From a virus, in IMG/VR virus record IMGVR_UViG_3300011116_000574, positions 36,658-100,657 of that record: 64,000 bases of DNA. One strand, 5' to 3'. The position numbers were made by a program, and so were the translations under genes. How positions within the stretch are numbered: the first letter of the stretch is position 1; each line of letters starts with the position of its first letter. Shown in pieces: positions 20,442-29,297 of this stretch. The notes beneath the pieces are model-generated. The model searched no databases and was not told the DNA's origin. It saw only the letters and a list, made by a program, of their open reading frames with translations.

Positions 20442-20780
20442 ATGGGAAGAATGAATATAACAGAAGTAGAAGAAGTTTCTTATGGACTTTATCTCTGGGA
20501 AACTCCAGATGGCAAGTTGTTAATGGATGAAGACGGAAACTATCTTAATGTTGCTGCTATAAAGGGCGACATATCTAGAATCAATAGTATTAAGCAGGTA
20601 GCAAAATCTTTAGGTATAGAAGGTCAACCAGTATGGTTTTCTGGTCATAGAAGAGTGACCGAGGAAGAATATGAATACCAGAAGCAGAGAATGGATTTGG
20701 GTCTTATTCCAGATGAATTAGATGTTCCTGCAATCAAAGAGGATATTGAACAAAAGAGAAAGATGGGTCTTTACAAATAA
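20442..20780 (+). CDS. conserved hypothetical protein upstream of portal (112 aa)
   Basis: The product starts MGRMNITEVEEVSYGLYLWE, then TPDGKLLMDEDGNYLNVAAI, with a charged helical C-terminus (EYEYQKQRMDLGL, KEDIEQKRKMGLYK). Small proteins of this type sit just before portal genes in many actinophages. The stop overlaps the portal start (TAATG), supporting a head-assembly role. No catalytic motif. Confidence 0.75.
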   Translation: MGRMNITEVEEVSYGLYLWETPDGKLLMDEDGNYLNVAAIKGDISRINSIKQVAKSLGIEGQPVWFSGHRRVTEEEYEYQKQRMDLGLIPDELDVPAIKEDIEQKRKMGLYK

Positions 20781-22366
20781 TGGCTAATTTAACACCAATG
20801 GATGATGATGACTTTGACTTCAGTCAAACAATCAATATTGTTTCCGATAGAGATCGTGTTGCAAAATCTCAAGAATCAGAATATGATGACCCATTTGCAA
20901 AAAGCTGGGATGACTTAAAAAAGATTGATGGTCTTAGTGAAAACTTTAAGCGTAGAGCAAATAGACTAGAAAAGTCATTTACTGGTATTGATGATGCAAA
21001 GTCAAAGAAACTAGACCCACTTGACCTAACAGGATACTCTCTGTTTATGATTGTTCAGCCACCATACAATGTAATGTATTTGGCTCAACTTTTTGACCTT
21101 TCCCCATTTCATCATGCTGCAGTTGAAGCAAAGGTAGCAAATGTTATTGGTCTTGGTTATGAATTTCAAGAGACACAAAAAACTTTAGATAAGGTTGCCG
21201 ATGTAATGGACAACCCCGCAAGACTTGATAAAATTCGTAGAAATATTGCTCGTGGGCGGGTAGAGTTAAAAAATTATCTAGAAGATATGAACTCTGATGA
21301 CGGCTTCCTTGAGACACTAAAAAAGGCATATACAGACTTAGAAGTTACTGGAAATGCCTATATTGAAATTGGTAGAACATCATCTGGAAAGATTGGATAT
21401 ATTGGTCATATCCCTGCCATTACAATGCGTATTCGCCGTCATCGTGATGGCTTTGTTCAGGTTGTTTATAACCGCTATACATTCTTTAGAAATTATGGAG
21501 ACACGACAACAGAAGACCAAATTGGCACAGACCCAAGACCAAATGAAGTAATTCATTTAAAGAAGTACTCACCAACAAATACTTATTATGGAATTCCAGA
21601 TATTATGTCTGCAAAAAATGCTGTGGCGGGTGACGAATTTGCTCAAAGATTTAACCTTGACTATTTTGAAAACAAAGCTGTTCCAAGATACATTATTACC
21701 GTAAAGGGTGCTCGCCTTAATGCAGAGTCAGAAAGAAAACTTTTAGAATTTTTCCAGACAGGTCTAAAAGGTCGTAATCATAGAACCCTTTATATCCCAC
21801 TTCCTTCAGATGGAGAGAACGCTCGTGTAGAATTTAACATGGAGCCAATTGAAGCAGGTATTCAAGATTCTTCATTTACAAACTACGCCGTTGAAAGTCG
21901 TGACCGTATTCTTTTGGCGCACCGAGTTCCAATTAGCAAATTGGGAACACCGCAGGGAACATCTTTAGCAGGTGCAAGAGATGCAGATAAAACCTTTAAA
22001 GAGCAGGTATGTCGCCCGATGCAAGACTATATTGAAAAGAAACTAAGTGGAGTAATTGCCGAAATCACAGACGCATTTACTATACAACTAAACGAACTTA
22101 CCCTTACTGATGAAGAGACACAGGCAAGAATTGATGATGTTTATCTTAAAGATCAAGTTATTGTCCCTAATGATGTTAGACTTCGCAAGGGAATGCCACC
22201 TAGAGCGGGTGGTGACGATCCTCTAGTAATTGGTGCGAAAGATGCAGCAGAAGCCACAGCACAAGCTAATGGAACAAGACAAAGGGATCAGAAAAGAAAA
22301 ATAAATGCTCCCGATACTCAGGGCGAGGCTCGCAGTCCAAAAGGTCAGGGAAGAACACAGGAGTAA
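20780..22366 (+). CDS. portal protein (528 aa)
   Basis: The portal forms the dodecameric ring at the head vertex through which DNA is packaged and ejected. Evidence: length, position before protease and capsid genes, and family patterns LSPFHHAAVEAKVANVIGLG, LEVTGNAYIEIGR, EVIHLKKYSPTNTYYGIPDI and LAHRVPISKLGTPQGTSLAG (PBSX/HK97-type portals). The C-terminus is charged and disordered-looking. The start is TAATG-coupled to the upstream gene. Confidence 0.93.
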   Translation: MANLTPMDDDDFDFSQTINIVSDRDRVAKSQESEYDDPFAKSWDDLKKIDGLSENFKRRANRLEKSFTGIDDAKSKKLDPLDLTGYSLFMIVQPPYNVMYLAQLFDLSPFHHAAVEAKVANVIGLGYEFQETQKTLDKVADVMDNPARLDKIRRNIARGRVELKNYLEDMNSDDGFLETLKKAYTDLEVTGNAYIEIGRTSSGKIGYIGHIPAITMRIRRHRDGFVQVVYNRYTFFRNYGDTTTEDQIGTDPRPNEVIHLKKYSPTNTYYGIPDIMSAKNAVAGDEFAQRFNLDYFENKAVPRYIITVKGARLNAESERKLLEFFQTGLKGRNHRTLYIPLPSDGENARVEFNMEPIEAGIQDSSFTNYAVESRDRILLAHRVPISKLGTPQGTSLAGARDADKTFKEQVCRPMQDYIEKKLSGVIAEITDAFTIQLNELTLTDEETQARIDDVYLKDQVIVPNDVRLRKGMPPRAGGDDPLVIGAKDAAEATAQANGTRQRDQKRKINAPDTQGEARSPKGQGRTQE

Positions 22367-22380
22367 TATGATACCGTAAA

Positions 22381-22410
22381 TTTTGTATTGCATACAAAAC
22401 TTGGTATCAT
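22381..22410 (+). promoter_or_regulatory. hairpin and -10 element before protease gene
   Basis: TTTTGTAT-tgc-ATACAAAA (22381-22399) is an inverted repeat, followed by TTGG-TATCAT (22405-22410). The ATG is nine bases after the -10. The hairpin could terminate the portal transcript or bind a regulator. Confidence 0.45.
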
Positions 22411-22419
22411 TTAAGTAAT

Positions 22420-24039
22420 ATGAATATTCAAAAAGCCACATGGCAAAATGGAGATCGCAAGATGAGTCTTGCATTCCCATTTGCTAAAGTAGATAAAGAA
22501 AATCGCACAGTATCTGGCTTTGCTACATTGGATAATGTAGACAAGCATGGTGATATTGTTACTTCAGATGCAAGTAAAGCTGCATTTGAAAGATTTCGCG
22601 GAAACATTCGTGAAATGCATCAACCAATTGCGGTAGGTAAAATCCTTTCTTTTAACGAAGAAGATTACTACGATGCTAATGAAGGTAAAAATTACAAAGG
22701 TGTATTTGTACAAGCATATATTTCAAAGGGTGCTCAGGATACTTGGGAAAAGGTTCTAGATGGCACCCTTACAGGTTTTTCAATAGGCGGAAATATTGTC
22801 ACAGCCTCTATGGAAAAGGGTGACGATGAGGCAGACGAAGAGCGTAGAGTTATTAAAGAGTATGACCTACACGAATTAAGTCTAGTTGACAATCCCGCAA
22901 ACCCACTTGCAAATGTTTTTTCAATTCAAAAGAGTGGTGATAGTTTAATTTTTAAAGGAATGGCAACAGAAATTGAAACAGAAAATGTCTTCTGGTGCGG
23001 AACAGACCAGGTTGCTACAGCTTATTCGGGTGAGACAAAGGACTGCAGCATTTGCGGTGACACGATGGACACCATTGGCTGGGTTGAAAAAAGCGATACA
23101 GAAAAGAATCTATCTATTCAAAAAGTAATCAATGGTTACTTTAAGAAAGACGATGCTCCAGGTTCAGTACATGGTCCAAATGGAACACTAGATTCAAGTT
23201 CAACACCACTTAATCCCGTTATTGATTCAGAGGAAACAATTAACTTGTATCCAGATCAGAACAACATTAGTACAACAAAGGCTGCTGTTGGAGTTGGAAG
23301 TTTTGTTACATGGAAATCTAGCGGTGGAAAAGCATATGGTAAAATTATAAGTATTAAATCAAAAGGAACAATTAAGGTTCCAGATAGCTCGTTTGAGATC
23401 ACAGCAGAAAAGGATGATCCAGCAGCACTAATTAGAATTTATGAGAAAACAGCCGATGGTTTCAAAGAAACCGACAAAAAGGTTGGTCATAAAGTAAGTA
23501 CCCTTAAGCCAGCAAAAGGCTCAAAGGCTAAAAATAAAATCAGCAAAGGAGGTAGTATCGTGACAGAAGAAAATCTAGAAACTCAGGAAGCTGAAGAAAT
23601 TAATGAAGTAGTTGAAGAAAGTGATGATGCAGCAATTGAGAAGGCTGCAGATGTTTCGGAAATAGAAGTCGATGAATTAGACTTTACTAAGATGGTTACA
23701 GACCTCAAAGACTTTGTTGGTGAAAAGCTTGAGAAGAGCGCAGAAAGCGCAAAAGATAGCACAACAGAATTTAAGAAAGCTCTAGAAGCAGAAACATCAG
23801 GTTTGATAAAGAAATTTGATGAACTTTCTGCTGAAAAAAATGAGCTGGCTAAATCTATTGATGCTCTAAATAACCTTGTTACAGAACTACAAAAGTCTCT
23901 TACAGAGACAAACGAAAGGGTCGCATCTTATGAGAGCGACACCGCAATTAAAAAGTCTGGTGAAGTTGACAAAACAACATCAGTAACAAGAGAAGATAAA
24001 TTTTGGCAAGGATCCTTCCTCGGAGTAAATGCCCTATAA
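22420..24039 (+). CDS. prohead protease fused to scaffold domain (539 aa)
   Basis: Residues about 10-170 match HK97/XkdF-type prohead serine proteases: VSGFATLDNVDKHGDIV, catalytic His in REMHQPIAVG, nucleophile Ser in GTLTGFSIGG and ELSLVDNPANP. The middle (about 170-375) has a CxxC pair (CSICGD) and a KOW/SH3-like stretch (GSFVTWKSSGGKAYGKIISI). The C-terminal ~155 residues are acidic coiled coil, a typical scaffold (delta) domain. Protease and scaffold in one chain is known in HK97-like phages, but 539 aa is long. Confidence 0.88.
   Translation: MNIQKATWQNGDRKMSLAFPFAKVDKENRTVSGFATLDNVDKHGDIVTSDASKAAFERFRGNIREMHQPIAVGKILSFNEEDYYDANEGKNYKGVFVQAYISKGAQDTWEKVLDGTLTGFSIGGNIVTASMEKGDDEADEERRVIKEYDLHELSLVDNPANPLANVFSIQKSGDSLIFKGMATEIETENVFWCGTDQVATAYSGETKDCSICGDTMDTIGWVEKSDTEKNLSIQKVINGYFKKDDAPGSVHGPNGTLDSSSTPLNPVIDSEETINLYPDQNNISTTKAAVGVGSFVTWKSSGGKAYGKIISIKSKGTIKVPDSSFEITAEKDDPAALIRIYEKTADGFKETDKKVGHKVSTLKPAKGSKAKNKISKGGSIVTEENLETQEAEEINEVVEESDDAAIEKAADVSEIEVDELDFTKMVTDLKDFVGEKLEKSAESAKDSTTEFKKALEAETSGLIKKFDELSAEKNELAKSIDALNNLVTELQKSLTETNERVASYESDTAIKKSGEVDKTTSVTREDKFWQGSFLGVNAL
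23560..24039 (+). CDS. nested scaffold protein from internal GTG start (159 aa)
   Basis: Inside the protease frame, AAAGGAGGT (23545-23553), a near-perfect Shine-Dalgarno, sits six bases before GTG 23560 in the same frame. The product would be the acidic coiled-coil tail alone (MTEENLETQEAEEINEVVEE and a long Glu/Lys/Ser coil ending in LGVNAL). A nested scaffold is well known in lambda (Nu3 inside C). No other gene in the head module looks like a scaffold. Confidence 0.65.
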   Translation: MTEENLETQEAEEINEVVEESDDAAIEKAADVSEIEVDELDFTKMVTDLKDFVGEKLEKSAESAKDSTTEFKKALEAETSGLIKKFDELSAEKNELAKSIDALNNLVTELQKSLTETNERVASYESDTAIKKSGEVDKTTSVTREDKFWQGSFLGVNAL

Positions 24040-24069
24040 AAAACCACTATGAAAGGTAGGTGAAAAAAT

Positions 24070-25254
24070 ATGAGTAACGAACTTTTACAGAAAGTAATTG
24101 ATACAAGCAATCTTGGCGCAAACAGCCCATTGACCTCAACAGGTGACAATGGACCTACAGCACAGGGTGGTGCTGGTCTCCTTTACCCAGATCAGGCTAA
24201 TCGTTTCTTGGACTACATGTGGGATGCAACAATCTTGGCTAAGTCAGCTCGTACAATCCGTATGCGCTCAAACACAACCGAAATTGACCGTCTTGCAGTT
24301 GGTCAGAGAATTATGACAGTTGCAACAGAAGATAATCCTCGTGATTACACAAATAGCACAGGCGCAGGTTTTACTGCTGCAGGTGCTGTATTCTCAAAGA
24401 TCTCTTTGACAACCCGCAAGCTTCGTCTAGACTGGGAACTTTCAGCTGAAGCTCTTGAGGATAACCTTGAGGGTCCAGATTTGGAAGATCACATCGCTCG
24501 TCTGATGGCAACACAGGCTGGTAACGATGTCGAAGATGTTCTGATTAATGGTGATGGTTCTTCAGCAGGTCTGATGGGTGCTTTCAAAGGCTTCCGCACA
24601 CTTGCTAATACGAATGCACATGTCGTTGATGCACAGGGTTACGGTCTAGATAAGGCTGTATTCAACCTTGCAATCAAGACCTTGCCTCGTAAGTACAAGC
24701 AACGCCGTAATCAGCTAAGATTCTTCGCTGGTTCTAACTTGGTACAGGACTATTTGTATAACTTGACTAACACAGTTGGCAACTTCCTCCCATTTGATAT
24801 CTCTTCAGGTATCATCCGTGGCGATGTAGCAGCTAACGATGGTGGTCCAGGTACCACAACGCCATTTGCGTTTGGTATCCCAGTTATCAATGTTCCGCTA
24901 ATCGATGAGACTCGTGCTGGCACATACGCTGGTGCGAATGGTCTGCATGGTGATGTCCACTTGACATTCCCACAGAACTTTATCGTTGGTATCAAGCGTG
25001 ATGTTGTTGTTTACCGTCAGTTCGTGGCAAAGAAAGATACAATTGAATACACTCTATTCATTCGTGTCGGCTGTGCCCTAGAGAACTACGATGCACATGT
25101 TCTTGTTAAGAACATTAAGGTTGCAGGTACAACCGTACCACAAGGTTCAACATTCGGCTCTTTTGCAAATGGGTCTGGTCTAACAGACGACACTGCAGTA
25201 AGAGGTTCAAATGTAAACTTGAATCCAGGTACTGGAGGAGTTTCAACCTTCTAA
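24070..25254 (+). CDS. major capsid protein, HK97 fold (394 aa)
   Basis: This is the main head shell subunit. Features: an N-terminal delta-like region, GLLYPDQANRFLDYMWDATI, KISLTTRKLRLDWELSAEAL, then LMATQAGNDVEDVLINGDGS (the conserved loop of actinophage capsids) and VYRQFVAKKDTIEYTLFIR near the end. It has better codon quality and higher GC than neighbours, as expected for high expression. A GGTAGGTG ribosome site precedes the ATG. Confidence 0.95.
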   Translation: MSNELLQKVIDTSNLGANSPLTSTGDNGPTAQGGAGLLYPDQANRFLDYMWDATILAKSARTIRMRSNTTEIDRLAVGQRIMTVATEDNPRDYTNSTGAGFTAAGAVFSKISLTTRKLRLDWELSAEALEDNLEGPDLEDHIARLMATQAGNDVEDVLINGDGSSAGLMGAFKGFRTLANTNAHVVDAQGYGLDKAVFNLAIKTLPRKYKQRRNQLRFFAGSNLVQDYLYNLTNTVGNFLPFDISSGIIRGDVAANDGGPGTTTPFAFGIPVINVPLIDETRAGTYAGANGLHGDVHLTFPQNFIVGIKRDVVVYRQFVAKKDTIEYTLFIRVGCALENYDAHVLVKNIKVAGTTVPQGSTFGSFANGSGLTDDTAVRGSNVNLNPGTGGVSTF

Positions 25255-25273
25255 CATTAAGCGTGTTGTGGGT

Positions 25274-25299
25274 AAAGGGAGCATATATTGGCTCCCTTT
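25274..25299 (+). terminator. intrinsic terminator after the capsid gene
   Basis: AAAGGGAGC-atatattg-GCTCCCTTT, then ATTCATTTTT. Confidence 0.85.
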
Positions 25300-25318
25300 A
25301 TTCATTTTTAATATTATT

Positions 25319-25327
25319 TGGTATAAT
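25319..25327 (+). promoter_or_regulatory. extended -10 promoter (TGGTATAAT)
   Basis: TGG-TATAAT just past the capsid terminator; gene 25354 follows with GAAAGAGGAA as ribosome site. Confidence 0.65.
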
Positions 25328-25353
25328 AATTCTATAAGAGAAAGAGGAATCAA

Positions 25354-25746
25354 ATGTCTTTTGATACTTTAAAAGTACAAGAATTGCGAGATATCGCAGA
25401 ATCATTTGCCGTAGATTTGCCAGCAAAGATTTCAAAGCAGCAACTAATAATGCTACTTGAAGAAGAGGGCGTAACCTACGACACATACCAAAGATTTTTT
25501 GAGAGTGAAAAACTTGAACCACAGCCAGATCCAAGCCCAAGAGCACAAAATCTGGATGTATCTTCACCAAATGTTGTTTTGGTAAAGATGGAAAGAGGCA
25601 ATATGTCTTATCAAGTTGGAAACTATGTTTTCAGTTATGAACATCCATTTGTTCCAATGACGGAATCAGATGCTCAAAGAATCTTTGACACCTATGAAGG
25701 TTTTAGATTAGCTACACCTAGAGAAGTCCAGGAATTCTACGGCTAG
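25354..25746 (+). CDS. head protein with SAP/HeH-like start (130 aa)
   Basis: The N-terminal ~40 residues form a short helix-extended-helix motif (LKVQELRDIAESFAVDLPAK ISKQQLIMLLEEEG) like SAP or HeH domains. A linker rich in Pro/Gln follows, then a beta segment (VLVKMERGNMSYQVGNYVFS) and a helix ending RLATPREVQEFYG. Proteins ending with this FRxATPxEVxEFY pattern follow the capsid gene in many actinophages. The role is probably head or head-tail structure. Confidence 0.75.
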   Translation: MSFDTLKVQELRDIAESFAVDLPAKISKQQLIMLLEEEGVTYDTYQRFFESEKLEPQPDPSPRAQNLDVSSPNVVLVKMERGNMSYQVGNYVFSYEHPFVPMTESDAQRIFDTYEGFRLATPREVQEFYG

Positions 25747-25765
25747 TCTTATTGGAGGAATTTAA

Positions 25766-26707
25766 TTGCAACAGATCCACAATGGAACTCAGGAAACAGT
25801 TTCATTAGAAATTTATAAGCAAGGACAATTAACAAATGCTGACGGAGCAGTATTAGTAAAAATTAAAGATGCAGATGACGGTACTATCCTATTGTCATCT
25901 GCATCTGCTACTAATGAACAGCCAGAAGGTCAGTATTCGTTTGAAATCACCCCAGATTTAACATCTGAAAATCGGGTACTTCAAATTATTTGGTCCTATA
26001 CACTAAGTGGAAAAGCCACATCACAAACACAATATGCTCAAATAGTTACACCATACGCTTTAGTTAGTGATATTGTAGACTACTATAATATTGGAACTAA
26101 GCCATCAGAAATTAACTATTATTCACAGTCACAAATATTATCTGCAGAACAAATTGCAAGAACTATGATTAACAACTACACAAGCCTTGATTTTGGTAAA
26201 AGGTATGGTTTTCAAGAAATCTTTGGTTCTGGTAGCGATGCTTTAGAATTAACTGAAAAAATGCTATATGTAGACAAAGTTTATGAAAATGAAACTTTGC
26301 AGGTAGATTACACTGCAAGTCCCGCCTATAATGTTTTTGGGTATGATGTAGAACTAAGTCCTACAGGAAAAGTTGTTAGAATTTTAAATACATTTAACAA
26401 TGTTAGATACGACAATCAGGTAGATCCAACAATTCTGTACTACGGCAAATTCCGCGATAACGCCCGCTATAAAATTTATGGAGAAATTGGGTATAATTAT
26501 GTACCCCAAGATATTAAACTTTGCTCTCTGTTGCTTGTAGGGGATTTATTAAGCAATGACGCAGCATGGCGAACCAAATATTTGAAGAAAGTAAATCTTG
26601 CTGAAGTAACCTTTGAGTTAGCAGCGGGGGCTTTCAATGGTACAGGCAATGTCATTGTAGATGGAATCTTAGATCAATACCGTAATTACAACATTGTGGT
26701 GATTTAA
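25766..26707 (+). CDS. head-to-tail connector, TTG start (313 aa)
   Basis: TTG 25766 follows a strong TTGGAGGAATTTAA site. The N-terminal third is an immunoglobulin-like fold (TVSLEIYKQGQLTNADGAVL), often seen as a decoration domain. Residues about 110-313 match gp6/gp15-type adaptors: a helix (SAEQIARTMINNYTSLDFG) and a C-terminal helix bundle (IKLCSLLLVGDLLSND). Position between capsid and tail genes supports the call. Confidence 0.78.
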   Translation: MQQIHNGTQETVSLEIYKQGQLTNADGAVLVKIKDADDGTILLSSASATNEQPEGQYSFEITPDLTSENRVLQIIWSYTLSGKATSQTQYAQIVTPYALVSDIVDYYNIGTKPSEINYYSQSQILSAEQIARTMINNYTSLDFGKRYGFQEIFGSGSDALELTEKMLYVDKVYENETLQVDYTASPAYNVFGYDVELSPTGKVVRILNTFNNVRYDNQVDPTILYYGKFRDNARYKIYGEIGYNYVPQDIKLCSLLLVGDLLSNDAAWRTKYLKKVNLAEVTFELAAGAFNGTGNVIVDGILDQYRNYNIVVI

Positions 26708-27163
26708 ATGTCTGTGTTTCAACTTAACTCATATGTAAATACATTTATGAATATGTCTGCCGATATATTTGTTCAGAAAAATATACAATCTGAAAGTGGT
26801 GCCATGACTCGTCAATGGGTATATGATCAGACAATTCATTGCAAAGTTATGTCAGTCCAAGACAAAGGTGGTCGTGGAGCATCAGATGACAAACAGTATA
26901 GTACTGGTGCTACAGGATATATCGAGGATGTTCATGTTAAAATGCAATCTCCAATTAGGCTAAGCAAGCGTTGGCGGGTTGGAAATGTTATTTCTGCAAA
27001 TGGAGAAAGAATATTTATTGAACCAGATAGACTAGACCTTGAAGATACAGTCTTTGATATTGTTTCTAATCACCCAGTTTTAGACCCATTTGGGCAAATT
27101 GCATACTACGCTATTAACTTACGAAGGGCACAGGTTCAAAATAATGATATCGTTACAGTTTAA
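26708..27163 (+). CDS. head closure (stopper) protein (151 aa)
   Basis: Beta-rich, with RQWVYDQTIHCKVMSVQDKG, HVKMQSPIRLSKRWRVGNVI and a C-terminal strand (IAYYAINLRRAQVQ). Order and size fit the stopper that seals the connector after packaging. Assignment rests on synteny more than motif. Its ATG directly follows the previous stop. Confidence 0.7.
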   Translation: MSVFQLNSYVNTFMNMSADIFVQKNIQSESGAMTRQWVYDQTIHCKVMSVQDKGGRGASDDKQYSTGATGYIEDVHVKMQSPIRLSKRWRVGNVISANGERIFIEPDRLDLEDTVFDIVSNHPVLDPFGQIAYYAINLRRAQVQNNDIVTV

Positions 27164-27851
27164 AAATATAGATTCTTTATATAAAGAATTAGAAAAAAAG
27201 GTTGCTGGGATAAACGAACTTATGAAACCAGCCACAAAAAACGAAGTTTCCAAAGCTCTTTTTACAATTACTGGAAAAAAGTTTTTAAAAGATATTGGCA
27301 TAGCAGCAAGACTAGATCCACAGAAATTTTTTCATGTTTTTGAATGGGGTCAATTAGGCAGTCCATCTGGAAAACTTTTTTTAATTAAAAGAACAAGGGT
27401 TGTTAACGGAAACCTTAGCATTAATTTTGCTTTTACCAAGTCTAAGAAAAATGTTCCTGTTCCAGCAAAACTTAGATCAAAAGTTAAAAAAAGAAGTGTT
27501 TTTGCAAATAAGGCAGAGGTTATGGAATCTGGAAAACCTGTATCATTTACTACAAAACAAACAATTGTTTTTTTAAGTCAAAAGGATGGTAATGTTCATT
27601 TTGTTGGACCTCGTGTTTTAATAAACATAAAAAATCCTGGAGGCAGGAAAACAACTGGTGCCTTTGAAAAATATGCGAATACTTGGTATTTAAAAAAATC
27701 TAACATTACTCTAAGTTCTTCAGGTTTAGTAAATGCTATAGGAAAGTCAGTTTCATCAACATTAAATAAAAAGGGTGCGGGACCAGCAGAAGCAAGAATG
27801 GCTATTTCTAATACTGCTCAAAAATACTCACAAGGAGTTACTGAATTTTAA
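27144..27851 (+). CDS. tail completion protein, HK97 gp10-like (235 aa)
   Basis: I start at the ATG at 27144 (MISLQFKNIDSLYKELEKKV), which overlaps the stopper gene by 20 bases. Lysine-rich, with an early helix, RLDPQKFFHVFEWGQLGSPS and a later HFVGPRVLINIKNPGGR. This shape and place match gp10/neck-type proteins that join head and tail. The very basic character is normal for that group. Confidence 0.72.
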   Translation: MISLQFKNIDSLYKELEKKVAGINELMKPATKNEVSKALFTITGKKFLKDIGIAARLDPQKFFHVFEWGQLGSPSGKLFLIKRTRVVNGNLSINFAFTKSKKNVPVPAKLRSKVKKRSVFANKAEVMESGKPVSFTTKQTIVFLSQKDGNVHFVGPRVLINIKNPGGRKTTGAFEKYANTWYLKKSNITLSSSGLVNAIGKSVSSTLNKKGAGPAEARMAISNTAQKYSQGVTEF

Positions 27852-28360
27852 TGTCTAATTATACAACCTTACCAATCTTTGAAATAAACAAATACATTTG
27901 GGATCAACTCAAGACTAATCAAATACTTGATGAGAACAAATACTATACAGATGAGTTTATGGATATTCTTATTCCAATTGTTCCAGCCCAGCAAATTCCA
28001 GAATTTAACAATTTGCTCCCAGGTCAGACCTATTTGATTTATGACTATGAAGACAAGCCAAATCCAGAAAATTGGTGGATATCAGAACAAGTACTTACTT
28101 ACTCTATTGTTTCACCAAATTACGACACAATTAATCAAATTATGAATATGCTAAAAGATACATTTCGTAGATATGATGATTCAGCAAAAGATTTAAATAC
28201 ATGGTCTGGAAAATCTGGATATTACAATTTCCACTTTATATATGTAGATAGCGTTATTTCTCCCCAACACTTTGCCAACGAGGGTGGCTTTATGATGGGT
28301 GAAGTTCAAATATGTGTATCTTATGCAAGAAATTTAGATCAAAACGGTAGATTTTCATAA
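27851..28360 (+). CDS. tail terminator protein (169 aa)
   Basis: Coupled by TAATG. The pattern FEINKYIWDQLKTNQILDEN, LPGQTYLIYDYEDKPNPENW, a beta core, then NYDTINQIMNMLKDTFRRYD is typical of gpU-like tail terminators (ring at the tail top that stops tube growth). Immediately upstream of the major tail protein. Confidence 0.75.
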   Translation: MSNYTTLPIFEINKYIWDQLKTNQILDENKYYTDEFMDILIPIVPAQQIPEFNNLLPGQTYLIYDYEDKPNPENWWISEQVLTYSIVSPNYDTINQIMNMLKDTFRRYDDSAKDLNTWSGKSGYYNFHFIYVDSVISPQHFANEGGFMMGEVQICVSYARNLDQNGRFS

Positions 28361-28450
28361 TTCGCATTTAATACCTTGTGTGATAGAATTAAATTGAGGA
28401 AGTGAAAATTGCCAATATTCTATAAAATGAATAGAGGTGAAAAATAAATT

Positions 28451-29194
28451 ATGGCAGATGTAAAAAATATTATCGTTGGTGCCGCCCAGATTTTTATATC
28501 TACAGGCACTGGCGCAAACCGCCCATTAACAACAGCAAGTGCTCTTGGCTTTGGCGCATCAGTTAGTGCTAGAACAGCACTCGCTGCATCAGCATCTTGG
28601 AGAGATGTTGGTTACACAAATGCTGGTCTTGAGGTTTCTTACGAACCAGGTTACAATGATGTAATGGTTGATCAGCTACTTGATGCAGCTCGTTTGTTCA
28701 AGTCAACAATTAAAGTTATGCTTAAGACAGAATTGACTGAAGGTACACTTCAGAATATCAACCTTGTCTTTGGTCAGCAAGAGCAGGTTACAGCATACTC
28801 AGGTTCAGTAGCTTCAACATTCAATACTGTATCTGGTACATACAATGGTTCCGTTGGATCAGCAGGTTCTGCAACCTTGAGTATCTCTGGTGGTGCACTA
28901 GGTGATGCTCCTGTAGAGCGTTCACTTGTTGCCGTTGGCAATGCCCCTGGTGCCCTATCACTATCGGCATCAGCAAGAGATGCTGATACCGCTGTTGCAG
29001 CAGGTGCTAAGACAGAGCGTGTCTATGTAGCTCGCCGTGTTGTACAAATTGAAGCATCATCCCATGGTTTGAAGCGTGATTCTGCAACTGTATTCCCAGT
29101 TCAGTTCCGTTGCTTACCAGACGATGCAAATGTGTACGATGGTGCAGAATATGGTCTAATCATTGATCGTGTTCTTCCAAGTACTTGGAGCTAA
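28451..29194 (+). CDS. major tail (tube) protein (247 aa)
   Basis: The tube subunit: MADVKNIIVGAAQIFISTGT, then VGYTNAGLEVSYEPGYNDVM and VMLKTELTEGTLQNINLVFG. These are patterns I associate with actinophage tube proteins. A ribosome site AGAGGTGAAAAA precedes the ATG, a strong terminator follows the stop, and codons are of high-expression type. It has a run of Gly/Ser/Ala in the middle (about 120-170), possibly an exposed loop. Confidence 0.9.
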   Translation: MADVKNIIVGAAQIFISTGTGANRPLTTASALGFGASVSARTALAASASWRDVGYTNAGLEVSYEPGYNDVMVDQLLDAARLFKSTIKVMLKTELTEGTLQNINLVFGQQEQVTAYSGSVASTFNTVSGTYNGSVGSAGSATLSISGGALGDAPVERSLVAVGNAPGALSLSASARDADTAVAAGAKTERVYVARRVVQIEASSHGLKRDSATVFPVQFRCLPDDANVYDGAEYGLIIDRVLPSTWS

Positions 29195-29210
29195 TATTTA
29201 AAAGCTTAAT

Positions 29211-29242
29211 AAACACCCCCCCAAATTTTTGGGGGGGTGTTT
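29211..29242 (+). terminator. strong terminator after major tail protein
   Basis: AAACACCCCCCC-aaattttt-GGGGGGGTGTTT, a perfect 12-bp stem. Confidence 0.85.
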
Positions 29243-29261
29243 ATGTATTAAACAATACTTT

Positions 29262-29270
29262 TGGTATAAT
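29262..29270 (+). promoter_or_regulatory. extended -10 promoter (TGGTATAAT)
   Basis: TGG-TATAAT directly after the tail-protein terminator; AAAGGAGG precedes the GTG start of the chaperone. Confidence 0.65.
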
Positions 29271-29297
29271 TCTAGTATACAAATAAAGGAGGTTGCT

